Assembly (NCBI GenBank): GCA_933207985.1
Contig: OW240912.1
Coordinates: 366,789,165 to 366,853,164 of the forward strand
Direction of reading: 5' to 3'
Length of the DNA stretch: 64,000 bases
Source of the DNA: Pelobates cultripes
Taxonomy: Eukaryota > Chordata > Amphibia > Anura > Pelobatidae
The translations under genes and the position numbers were made by a program. Below are positions 34,876 through 45,782 of the stretch, piece after piece (within the stretch, counting starts at the first letter, position 1; the number at the start of each line of letters is the position of its first letter). The notes under the pieces are model-generated. The model was not told the origin of the DNA. It worked only from the letters and a program-made list of their open reading frames with translations, and searched no databases.

Positions 34876-35602
34876 TTACCCTGTGCCAGGGGTTCGAGTT
34901 CCTTGGGCCCCCAGTTCAACAAGTTTATCTTCTATACGGAAAAGTGCTGCTCGGCATTTATCCAAAGAGGACCACGTTGGTATTACAGAGGAAGCAAAAG
35001 CACCTTTGTGCCCACTCCCTGATATCATGTGCCTATTCACGCACCATATCCAAGTCAACGGTGTATATGCATCATCAGCTGGATACATCACTCTGGCCAG
35101 TTGCCTGATGGCATCAAGAAGTTTGTCTTGTGCCCCTTTGAAGCCACGTTCGACCCCTTTTCGCGGGTCCATACTTTTATGAGCCATAAACATCACTTGA
35201 TTAGCAAGCATCGGACACGGGCATTCAGACCTCATGTCTTTCCTCATCTCCTAATCAAGAGGCTTCCGAAGCCAAAAATGTATGAAATTGACTAAGTGAG
35301 GAGGAGACATGCGCAGGTCTGTGAACCGACTGCGTCATGGTTTTCCACGCCTGACACACGCCTTGCCTTTGGCTTTCTTAGCCTTAGAGCCTTCACCCTT
35401 CCAGTGGTATTTAGCTGGGTGGGATTGTTACCTTCGTGGAGTCCGAATCCTCAGAAACCGCCCCATAATGGAACAGCTTGGAAACCATTTTTGCAGGATC
35501 TTGGTCTGTAGGGAACGCCTTAGAGAATTCCTTCTCCATTGAGGCAGCCACCACTGCTGTAATCATAGCCTGAAGATCAACTGGAGACTCTTCCATGGAC
35601 AA
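34876..35602 (-). pseudogene. Ngaro/DIRS-like gag remnant
   Basis: The frames 35602-35411 (MSMEESPVDLQAMITAVVAA ... AFPTDQDPAKMVSKLF) and 35247-34876 (ANQVMFMAHKSMDPRKGVER, KLLDAIRQLARVMYPADDAY, WSSLDKCRAALFRIEDKLVE) lie upstream of the RT remnant in the same orientation. The layout and composition fit the gag region of Ngaro-like elements, but no diagnostic motif is present, so this rests on position. At least one frame break separates the parts. Confidence 0.5.
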
Positions 35603-35879
35603 AAGTAATGGTGCATATGGGGCTCACCCAAAGGACACCGTCTTCAGGGTGTAGGGCAATAACATCAGTCGTAGCAACTGTAGGGCAGTTATAGGTAAGG
35701 CACAAGGGTAGCAGAGGCCTAGGGACCAGGGAGGAGGTATTCTTACAGATGTGTATCAAAGTATTGCCAATTAGATTGGCAATTAAGAGGAGAAGAGTAT
35801 AAAAAAAAGAAGACGGCTGCATAAGGCCTTGCGCTGGTAGGGCCTCACGGCCACCTACATCACCTTTGGGTAGAGTGAC

Positions 35880-36125
35880 TTGTTGGGCTCTCGGTCCATG
35901 ACCAAGGGCCCCTCCTGTGTGCCCAGAGAGCCAGCCTTCAGTCTGCAGCTCCTCGCGATCCCAAGCCAATCAGAGCATCGCTCTGACTTCTGGAGATCGC
36001 GAGACTCCTATCACGTGGTCTGCAGCTCACACCCGGCAGAGCTGCAGACCGGATAGGGAGCCCACTGGACCACCAGGGAGCCAGGACACTAGACCACTTA
36101 GGAAAAAAGGCATTTCTCTCACCAA
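35880..36125. other. GC-rich block preceding a C-rich array
   Basis: It contains CTCGCGATC...GATCGCGAG (inverted words at about 35952 and 35994) and CTGCAGCTC/GAGCTGCAG words. It resembles GC-rich modules that sit beside the arrays at 4694, 48562 and 50090. No termini were found. Confidence 0.4.
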
Positions 36126-36129
36126 ATAT

Positions 36130-37690
36130 CACCAATCCTTCCCTAGCTGCCACCTGTCACCCCCTACTTCCCTCACTGCCATCTGTTACCCGCTCACTGC
36201 CATCTGTCACCCCCTACTACCCTCACTGCCATCTGTCACCCCTTATTAACCTCACTACCATCTGTCACCCCCTCACTGCCACCTGTCACCCCCTACTCTC
36301 CTCACTGCCATCTGTCACCCCCTACTACCCTCACTGCCATCTGTCACCCCTTACTATCCTCACTGCCACCTGTCACCCCCTCCCTGCCACCTGTCACCCC
36401 CTACTCCCCTCACTGCCATCTGTCACCCACTACTCCCATCACTGTCACCCCATCACTGCCATCTGTCACCCCCTACTACACTCACTGCCACCTGTCACCC
36501 CTACTACCCTCATTTGCACCTGTCACGCCCTACTCCCCTCTCTGCCACCTGTCACCCCTTACTCCCCTCCCTGTCACCTGTCCCCCCCTGCTGCCCTCAC
36601 TGCCACCCCCTACTCCCTTACTCCCTCCTTCCTGCCTCCCCCTCCTTCCTTCACCTGTCTCCTGCTTCCCTCACTGCCACCTGTCACTCCCTCCTTCCCT
36701 TCTCATCTCACTCGGTCACCCCCCTCCTTCCCACACTCTGCAACCTCCTCCGTCCCTATCTGCCACCTGTCACCTCCTCCTTCTCTCACCCTGCCACCCC
36801 TCATTTTCTCACTCTGCCACCCCCTGCTTCTCTCACTCTGCCACCTGTCACCCCCTCCTTCACTAACTCTGCCACCCCTCCTTAAATAACTGCCACCTGT
36901 CACCCCTACAACCCTCACTGCCACCTGTCACCCTCTTCTACCCTCACTCTGCCACCCCTGCTTCCCCAACTGCCAGCTATCATGCCCTCCTTCCCTCACT
37001 GCCACCTATCACCCCCTCCTTTGTTAAATGCCACCTGTCACCCTCTCCTTCCCTAACACTACCACCAATCAACCCCTCCTTCCCTCACTGCCACCTTTCA
37101 CCCCCTTCCACACTGTCACCCTCTCACCATCCTCCCACACACACTGTCACCCCCTTAACCCTGCCACACTCACATTAACCCCTCCTGATCCTGTCACACT
37201 TCAGCCAAACCGCACTCACCTCCCTTGCTCTGCCACATTAACCCTATCACATTAACCCCCCTAATCCTGTTACACTTACCTTTTCTCTCACTGTCACGCT
37301 CACAACTCCTCTTCCTGTCACACTCCCTCTTCCAACCGTGCCACAGTTACCCTGTCGCATTAACACCTCTAATCCAGTCACACTCACCTTGTCAATTAAC
37401 CCCCTTAAACCTGTCACATTCACCTCCCCTTTCCCAATCACACTCACTCCGCCAACAATGCCACATTCACCCAACCCTGTGATACTAACCTCCCCAACCA
37501 TGCCATATTCACCCTGTCACATTAACAATTTAATCCTGTCACACTTACCTCCCCTTACCCGGTAACACCCCCTCCTCCAACATGTCACACTTGCTCTTCT
37601 TTATACTGTCCCACTTACACCCCATACCTGTCTCTTTCACCCCTTCACCCTGTCACACTCACCCTGCCACAGTTACCCCTTTACTCAGAG
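36130..37690. repeat. Long C-rich minisatellite (period about 30 bp, degenerate)
   Basis: About 40-50 units of CACTGCCACCTGTCACCCCC followed by TACTCCCCT and variants. Towards the right, units drift to CTGTCACACTCACC and TAACCCC forms. It is followed by CA/TG-rich microsatellites to about 38030. Repetitive frames on both strands are artefacts of the repeat. Confidence 0.92.
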
Positions 37691-38030
37691 AAACATACAT
37701 ACACATACAAGAATACTCACTGTCAGACACACACTCAAGCACATACAGGTAGACAATGCCAGACACACTCAGAAATACATACAGGCAGATAAATACACAT
37801 TGTGACTGTATGTCTGTATTAGTCGATATTTGTGTCTCTGTGCATCAGTGTGTTTGTGTGTGTATGCATGTGCATGTATCAGTGTATTAGTGTTAATATG
37901 TGTGTATGTATTAGTGTGTGTGTGTGTTTCTATATCTCCAATGTGAGGGTGGTATGGTATGGGTAATGTAAAGGTAAAGTTGCAAGCAACATATATATTA
38001 TATGCATACATACATATACAATACACGGGG
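37690..38030. repeat. CA/TG-rich simple repeats
   Basis: Mixed ACACATACA, TGTGTGTGTG and ATATATTATATG runs form a degraded continuation of the array to the left. Confidence 0.8.
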
Positions 38031-38039
38031 GAAACACAT

Positions 38040-39590
38040 ATAGGATAATATACATGTAAAGGATTATAGAATACGTGGGGAAAATGTCTGACATTGTTTT
38101 CTTGTCTGTAACTTTATTTGGTAAATTATTTTTTAAAAGCCCAACCTAAAGATTCATTTTTGTTTTCAATAAACCCTTTCACACTGGCACTTATGTATAC
38201 ATGACGGCCAGGCTACACAACCATACCCAGCAATCTTGTATAAATGATTAGCGTAATTGCAATTTAAATTTCTTTATTACAAATTATGCCATAACTATAG
38301 TCAAATGGCTCACAACGGAGCGGCATAGGATGCCGCGCCAATACAAGCCTCTGAAGATGAATACAGAGACTAGCGCTCTGTATCTAACGCTGCAAGCCCA
38401 CCTTTCAATATATATACAGCTTCTTATACACAAACAAGGCAACCTCTACTTTTTTTCACTAATGGTGGTAGTGTGAGTTTTGCCCAAGGTTTTGCAAAGT
38501 CTAGAGCCGTCCCTGAGACTAAGTGGGAAAAAATATATTCTGGTCTTCACAACACGTTCTGAAATGTTGTGATTTACAGCTGATACTGGTCTACAAAAAG
38601 TACAAAACTGGTCTACAAAAAGTACATTGTCTTTAGACGTCCTTGGTGATTATCATTCCAGGCTTTTAATTTTTTTTTATTTCTGCAAATAAAATGCCAT
38701 GTGTTAAATTCCATGTGTAGATTGAAACTTATTTTTTGCTGATTGTATATCGAGGTCTGCCACAAGCAACGATTATATCAAGTCCCTGTTACACTGTGTA
38801 ATCTAAGATAGTTTTGTTTAACTTGGAAAAGTCTTTATGCCAGTCACTCAACAACATATCACATGTGGTTCAGTGCATTTAGTTGTTTATCACACAACAT
38901 TTTGCGATACGCAAGGCCAAAATAAATGTAACTCCAATAATATTAATGGACAATTCAAAAACTATAACAAATGATGTTCTTTGCAAATAAAAACAAATTC
39001 CCTAAAAAACAGCAATTAACCCATCCACAGGAGAACAATGATCTTCTCTCTCTTAAATGACTTGTAAGGTGTGTGAGCACACATTATACACAAGCCATAC
39101 ATGTGCTGAAACCTCTAAAAGACTCACTCATAGAGCCTGTGCCATGACTCCATAAATGAAATTGGGTCCAGTAACAGAACTCCTATAGTCCGACTGAGTA
39201 TCTCCACCAGGTCAGCTTCCTCTCCGTTATAAGGGACTCTGGAGCACTTTAGAACCAGTTGCCAAAGCATGACTGGGGTCTTTGACAACCTCTTCCATCA
39301 GACCAGGCTGCAGCTCCCTCCATCCAGCCATGTATCATCCCCTCTGCCTTTGCCTCTTCTGTTTAAGAACAGCCAGACACCAGGTCCAAAAACACTTTTT
39401 CTGGAAACCAGGCAGGGCACACTGTTCCCAATGGAACTAACTAGTCCCTATCTTCATTACATTAAACTTATGGCAACACACTCAATACATAACAAAATCA
39501 TATGGGGAAGAATACAGACTCTCATAATAATATAATACAGCAGGCACCAATAAACAAGATCCCTCCCCCTTCCTGGATACCTTCCCCAAA
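38040..39590. other. Intergenic DNA, nothing recognised
   Basis: It is AT-rich to 39100, then somewhat more C-rich. No domain or terminal repeat was recognised. Confidence 0.45.
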
Positions 39591-39599
39591 GGTAAGCCT

Positions 39600-40085
39600 C
39601 GGGAAGGGGGAATTAGCCCTAATATATCCTGTTAACCCCCTAAACTCCCTACTTCAGTTCCTTGCCACTACAGCCCTTAACCCATTACTTAAGGCCACTA
39701 AACTACCCCTACTAGAGCCCCTAAACCACCTATTATAGTCCCTTACTCTTACAGCCCCTATCCTTACTACTACAACCCCCCTACTACAGCCCCTAATCCA
39801 CCCATACTACTCTCCTTAATCTCTAGTACAGCATCTAACCAACTAATTTCTGCCCCTAAGCCCTCAATTGCTGCCCCTATACCCTACTACAGCTTCTAAT
39901 TGTCCAACTTCTCCCCCATACCATACTTCAGCTTCTAACTTTCCAATTGCTGCAATTATACCCTACTACAGCCCTAACCCCCCAATTGCCACCCCTATAA
40001 CCTACTATAGACCCTAATCCCCCAATTGCTGTCCCTATACCCTACTCTAGCTTCTAACTGTCGAATTGCTGCCCAATACCCTACT
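39600..40085. repeat. Degenerate C-rich minisatellite (about 29-33 bp)
   Basis: Units vary around GCCCCTATACCCTACTACAG followed by CTTCTAA. The same CCCTACTACAGCCCC word reappears at about 51286-51302, at the edge of another array element, suggesting a common source. Confidence 0.8.
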
Positions 40086-40089
40086 ACCA

Positions 40090-40480
40090 TGGCTCCTGGG
40101 ATTCATCTGCCTGTTCAGTATAGGAGGCGAGGGAAAATGAAGGAGGCCGGCTGTCTGTGGGAGAGCGGAGATAGCCGGCGTTGCGAAATGAAGCCAGACG
40201 GCGAAGGAGGGAGCTGTCATGTTCTGGCTATGCTCCCTCGCGGACGGGAGTTAGAATATGACGTCATTCTGGCCCCAGCATACTAAACAGTGAACAAGAG
40301 GGAGCAGAGCTGGAACATGACAGCAGCTCCAATGGACACCAGGAAAAGCCAATTCACTCCAGCTCTCCCAAAGGTAGGGAGGCTGGGTGGATCTTAATTA
40401 AAATAATAAAAACAATTATAATTTCTGAGTGTGTGTTTCTGTCAGTACTTGTGTGTCTGTTTAGGTGACTAGCCGCCCTT
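40090..40480. other. GC-rich module ending in CCAAAGGTAGGGAGGCTGG
   Basis: A GC-rich block (GAGGCCGGCTGTCTGTGGGA, GAGATAGCCGGCGTT, ATGACGTCATTCTGG) ends at AAAGGTAGGGAGGCTGGG (about 40371-40388) and is followed by AATTAAAATAATAAAAAC and a short TG-rich remnant. The same succession (GC-rich block, AAAGGTAAGGAGGCTGGG, AAATAAAAAAAAC, TG array) is present inside the hAT element at 48562-49792, so this is probably a diverged or truncated relative. Confidence 0.55.
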
Positions 40481-40484
40481 TGAT

Positions 40485-41030
40485 TGCATGGGAAAAGTGA
40501 TTTTACACAACTTTTTTTCCCTGAGGAAAGCATTGGGAGGCTATTGAGCAGGCACTAATCAGCATCTCTATTTTAATTCAGAACAGGTAGGCACACTTGA
40601 CCAACAACCATAATTAAAAAAAATCAAAATAGAACCATAGAACACAAGAATTAGGGTGCTCATTCAGAAGCCTTATTTCCTAAGGCCAAAAATATGTAGT
40701 CTATAATAATAAATGAGGAGCACAACCAACTAAATAAAATGTACTTTATGATACGGGTACAAAATCACAGGTATCACAACATATCTGCCAATAAGCCTCA
40801 GCAAAGATATACGTATCTATATACAATGAATATAAATAATGTATCCTAATTACAGATAAGCTTATTCAATCCTCACTACTAGGAGCCAATAGTATCAATC
40901 CAGATACAAACTTAAATTGATACCTGAAAATAATGTCAAACACTAAATACATATCAGAAAAAAAGAAAATTGCAGAATGAGTTAGAAGAGGGTGAAAAAG
41001 CCAAAAGCCCCCAAGAGAGCATCTTGATAA
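40485..41030. other. AT-rich DNA, nothing recognised
   Basis: There are no coding or repeat signals beyond A-rich runs. Confidence 0.4.
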
Positions 41031-41034
41031 ACGT

Positions 41035-43805
41035 TGGGGGCTTATTTGACCTTTTCACCCTGGATAGGGATATATTCCCCGTCTCAGAGGAACAACCAGG
41101 CTCTCGGTGGGAGTCCTCCCCCAAGTTTGTTGTTGTTTGTCACTGGTAGTAAGGGACTGGACGTGGGGGAGATATGTGTCTGTTCTCGTATCGACTTCCA
41201 GGAACGTAGTGCTTGTACCACCGGAACCCCCTCAGGTTCGTGTTCCAGGTCTCCATGTCCTACCCCCCATACTGCTGTTTCCAGAGATGTGTTAACGATT
41301 CCTCTGTCCAAAGCCATCCATTTTTTTTGTAGATCGCCAATATGCCCATCGAGTAAGCGTTGCATAATCGTGGCTTGATAGTAATGCTTAAAGTCGGGTA
41401 GTGCTAAACCCCTCTCCCCCCCGTTGAGGCAAACACAGTATGTCATGGTGAATCCGAGACCGTTCCCCTCTCCACACGTATTTGATGATTGCCGTTTTCA
41501 GCGATTTTAAGAACGATGGTCAATGGATAGTCTGAAAGAGGTAAAGAGCCCTAGGTAAAATATTCATTTTAAGCACTGCTATTGGCCCGTGCCTTCTCAT
41601 ATGTGGGTATGCCCATCTAGTCAGGTCAGCCAGCAGCATTTTTAGTAGAGGAATGAAGTTGTGTTCATATATAGATCGCGAGTCCATAGTCACCCAGATG
41701 ACAAGAAATTTAATTTTGCAAAAGCACTTATGGAATGGGAACAGCTGGTTCAGTGCGGTGTATTTTTCAGACAACGTAAGATTTAGCACCTCGCATTTTG
41801 ATATATTTAGTTTGAATACCAAGAATCTGCCATAGTGGTCGAATTCCGAGAGGAGGCATAGTAGCGTGGTCCGAGGATTGGAGATAAAAAAGAGAAGGTC
41901 ATCCGTGTAAGCGGCGACTTTGTGTTCGATACCCTGCCAGATATATCCCCGGATGTCAGGATTTTGGCAAATCGCTTGTAGTAGGGGCTCTAGCAACAAA
42001 GCGAACAGCAAAGGAGAGAGGGGGCATCCCTGCCTTGTCCTGTTGGTGATGCAAAAGTCTGCTGTCAGGGACCCGTTGACTCTCACCGAAGCACATGGGT
42101 AAGTGTATAATGCTTTAATCCAGGTGAGTAGCTGCCCCCCCCAGGCCCATCTTCCTCAGTGTAGCCATCATGTACAACCAGTCAACCTGGTCGAAGGCTT
42201 TTTCTGCGTCGGTCCATAACAGTAGTAGGCGTTTCCCTGTCCTCCTCGCATGGTGTTGAATGGAAAAGAGCCTCAGCGTCCTGTCCCGTGCCTCCAGTCC
42301 TGGGATGAATCCTGTCTGATCCTTGTTTATCAGCTTTGGCAAGATTGGTTGTAGTCTGGTGGCCAGGACCTTGGTGAACAGCTTATGTGTCCATATTTAA
42401 CAGGGAAATTGGGCGGTAACTGCCGCAATTCGCTGGGTGCTTCCCAGATTTGAGTAGTACCGCTATGATCACTGTCAAAAACTCTGCTCCAAAATTCCCT
42501 CCTGTTGACACAGCAATTATTGCTTTTGTCAGCCACGGAAGATCACCACAAAGAAATTCTTATAGTAGCCTGTGGAGAAGCCATCCGGGCCTGGCGCTTT
42601 ACTGGTTTTGGTAGATTTCAGGGCCGCAGATAGTTTTTCCAGGCCTATTGGAGCAGCCAGCACTGTTGCCATTTCTGCGCCCACTCTCCTGTCAACATAA
42701 TAGTTGAGGTATTTGGGAACTTTTGGGTGTGCCTCTGTAGTCGGACCAGTCTCCTCACCCCTGGACAAGTTGTGTTACCCTTCAACAGGTGGGGCAGGAA
42801 TTTTCCCCCCTTGTTCGCGTGAGCGTAGAAGAAGCCTCGTGAACATTGGAGGGACTGGAGATATCTAAGCTTGAGTAGTTCCTTCAGTTGTCGCCGAGCT
42901 TGCATGAGTTCCCCATATATGTCCATCAGGTGTGTACGCTAATGTTGGAGTTCAAGGTTTGAGATCTTTTTGTATAACTCCACCATCTCTTGCAGGGCCT
43001 CTTTTTTTGAGTTCCAAGGCAAATGAGCGTGCCACATATGACACTATTGTGGGCCTCCCAGATCGAGATTGGTGAGGTCTCAGCCATATCATTTTCCTGG
43101 AAATAGAGGGACAATGCTTGAGAGATCTGGTCTCTGATCTCGGGGTCCAGGAGCAGGGCCTCATTGAGTCTCCACACCAAGGTCGAGGCCCTGAATAATG
43201 GAGACTCAAGTTCTATATGAACTGGTCCATGGTCCAACCACGTGGCGGGTTCGATTGTGGCCTTTAGCAATCGGGATAGGCCCTCCTGCCTGATAAAGAG
43301 ATAGTCAATACGGGCATAGTGATCATGTAATGCAGAATAATGTGTGAAATCCTTGGTGGTCGGGTGGAGAGTCCTCCAGCAGTCCATCAGCCCCAGGTCA
43401 CCCAGTGATCTGCGCAGATCACTTTGGGATATACAGCTATGCCCTGTTAAGGAGTCAAGGAGTGGGTCAAGGGGAGTGTTGAAGTCTCCTCCCAGGATCA
43501 GTACAGCCTCCGAAAAGTCATGTAGTTTTTTTCAATGTTCCCCTGAGAAAGTGTGCCTGCCTCCTGTTGGAGACAAATAGGGTCGCAATAGTGTATACCC
43601 TTTCTGCCATGAGGCGTTTCAGATAGATAAATCTGCCATTCGGGTTGTGGTGACTATCCAATTCCAGGAACCCGATGTTGGCTGCAAGTAGTATGGCAAC
43701 CCTGGCCTTACAGGCCGAGGGATGAATGCAAAAGTAATTGGTTAGATAGTCTCTGTTCTTAAGTTTTGGGGCCGTGCCTTCCATGAATTGCGTTTCCTGT
43801 AACAT
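41035..43805 (-). pseudogene. L1-type LINE ORF2 (endonuclease and reverse transcriptase), decayed
   Basis: Reading the - strand in shifting frames: an LQET motif at about 43803 and YLTNYFCIHPSACKARVAIL (43805-43518, endonuclease); HYARIDYLFIRQ and WLDHGPVHIEL (43387-42926, endonuclease end with the SDHxP-like site as LDHGP); APGPDGFSTGYYKNFF (42768-42529, RT start); INKDQTGFIPGLEARDRTLR and DAEKAFDQVDW (42342-42115); RQGCPLSPLLFALLLEPLLQ and the catalytic box AAYTDDLLFF (42086-41520, residues 60-63 YTDD); then GLALPDFKHYYQATIMQRLL (41446-41084). At least five frame breaks are present. The 3' part of ORF2, the 3' UTR and the poly(A) are missing at about 41035. L1-family ORF2p normally nicks target DNA and primes reverse transcription. 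Confidence 0.92.
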
Positions 43806-44212
43806 GGCCTCGGACTATCTTCCGTGGTACGTGGCCTCAGTGCTCGGTGCGCTCTCTCAAACTCAAAGCGCTGCGGAGCCTCGTCTTGCAAGATTGAGCG
43901 GAATAGGCCCGACATCGTGTCCTCCACGTTTGCTTCCTCTTCTGCCTCCGGGAGTCCACAGATCTGGATATTACACCTACGGCACCTGTTAGCGATGTCT
44001 TCCAGGTGTCTCCTCATGGCCAAAAGTTTCTCTCCCTGTCTGGACACGGCCGTGTTCGTCGCCACTACTCTAGTGGATTGGGCCTCAGCAGAGCGCTCCA
44101 GTGTCTGGGTAGCAACCTCTGTTCGGATGCTTGCCAATTCTGCCCTCAAGGTATCTTGAATGGGGGCTGTTAGGGTCTGCAAGTCTGCTTTAGTCACCAT
44201 GGAAGCCTCCAT
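43742..44212 (-). pseudogene. L1-type ORF1 N-terminal part, fused by deletion to ORF2 region
   Basis: A frame of 156 codons: MEASMVTKADLQTLTAPIQD, a coiled-coil stretch (about residues 10-75), RRCNIQICGLPEAEEEANVE (an L1 ORF1 RRM-like motif at about residue 80) and FEFERAHRALRP (about residue 120). The usual remainder of the RRM and the C-terminal domain are absent; the frame runs directly into the start of ORF2 endonuclease sequence read out of frame. An internal deletion near 43806 therefore removed the ORF1 end and ORF2 start. The 5' UTR extends to about 44515 (GGACGCGGTCCGAGATGGC on the - strand). Confidence 0.8.
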
Positions 44213-44849
44213 AATGCGCAGGTCTTCCCAAATCTATTTCAGTGAGATGTTGCCTGAGCCCGCCAGGGAGGCGGGAGAGGTCAGTGCCATCTTTGGGCTC
44301 TTTACCTCTCCATTTGTGCCGGCCTGTGAATGTAGGAATCCATCCATCGGACCAACTTGGTACCCCGATTGTGAGCCCCTCGGGGTCTGGGGAGGTTCTG
44401 GTCATTTTGTACAGGCCATTTGCAGTTCGAAGCTTATTTTCTAGCATTTAATAGGGCCAGGTGGAGCAGAGCTCTCCGTTTATGCTGCCATCTCGGACCG
44501 CGTCCAAGCCATGAAGTGTCAATCTTATGCTCCCAGTGATGGTGACTACCATCACAGGTCCAAGTGTTGAAATACCGTTGCTTATTCTTGATTGGATGAG
44601 AAGTTTTAGTCACTTCCTGGTCAGCACAAGGGACAATGCACAATGCAGGAACTACATTTCTGCCTCCAGTAAAGCATTGTTCTATGCTACTTATACTAAC
44701 TCCATGACTTACAAAGCTCTGTTTTGTAAGCTGTAATGCACATAGTTGGATAATCTTTGAACATTATAACTTTTTGAGAGCTTTTACTGTATTTTCAGAT
44801 TTTTCCTATTCCTTTTTTTTTTTATCTGTTATAAATCATTCTAGGGCTC

Positions 44850-45629
44850 TGTGATAAAGTGAAGGCAGATAGGCCTTTTAACCCCAGGGGGAGTATGTGT
44901 AGTTTGTGTGTTGCACAACACAACGCATTGTTTAGTTATGGGCCCCTGGGGTGGAGCATTTGGAGAGAAGGGTGGGCCAATGCTCCACTCCACAGTTTAG
45001 TGGTGTTCTGGGGAGACCTAGATCCAGGCCAGGGTTTTTTGGACTGTCTCCAACCCACTGCTCAGCTGCAGGTAATCAGCTGTTGCAGTGGGAATAAACT
45101 CCTCCCGGCTAGGCAGGAAAAGGAGAGGGATTGCTGGCTTCCTCCCAGGAAGCAGGTAGGAGAGAGAGGCTGTTCTCTCCATATAGTCAAGAAGACTAGG
45201 CACTTGGAGTGCAGAAAGGAAGCAGTCAGGGCAAGACTGGCTTGGAGCACTGGGAGTGCAGAAAGGAAGCAGTCAGGGCAAGGCTGGCTTGGAGCACTGG
45301 GAGTGCAGAAAGCAAAGCAGTCAGTGCAAGGCTGGCTTGGAGCACTGGGAGTGCAGAAAGGAAAGCAACAGGTTAGATAGCAGAGCGTTGCTCTCTAATA
45401 AGGTTGGTGCAATATTGTGTTTAGTTTAACCCTGAGAGATAGGGAACTAAAGTCAGTTAGTGCTCAGACGAGCTAGGTGTTTGTTTATAGGGTTTTCTGT
45501 TACATTTGTTTTCATTTACTGATGTATCCTGTGTGAACTTACAAATAAAGTGCCTGGAGTATTTGCAATTACAAGGACTGTGCATGTTTTTGCCCTAGAG
45601 GACCGTGCTACCTGCTGACAAGGATCACA
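44850..45629 (+). repeat. 5' LTR (780 bp)
   Basis: It begins TGTGATAAAG and ends GGATCACA. A polyadenylation hexamer AATAAA lies at 45544-45549. It contains about 3.5 tandem copies of a 58-60 bp unit (GGCTTGGAGCACTGGGAGTG...) at about 45200-45365. Immediately 3', TGGTGGAGAATGCGGGC (from about 45633) is the likely primer-binding site; I cannot assign the tRNA. Confidence 0.93.
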
Positions 45630-45782
45630 ATATGGTGGAGAATGCGGGCAAAGTAGCACATTGAGGGTCTGTGGGTGTGCTAGTCATTTGGTAGTCTGCT
45701 TGAGGACTTTTAGTTTTGCAGACCTGTTTAAAAAAAATAGGCAGCACTGTACCTTTAAGACTGTTACCTGCTTGGTGCTATA

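Noticed and set aside
36130..37690. Regular about 30-bp repeats as a CRISPR-like array
   Set aside because: Units are contiguous and degenerate without unique spacers, and the context is vertebrate; it is a minisatellite.
44859..45380. 173-codon frame in the 5' LTR as an independent gene
   Set aside because: It is the LTR copy of the C-terminal extension of the gag-protease frame; no separate start context is seen.
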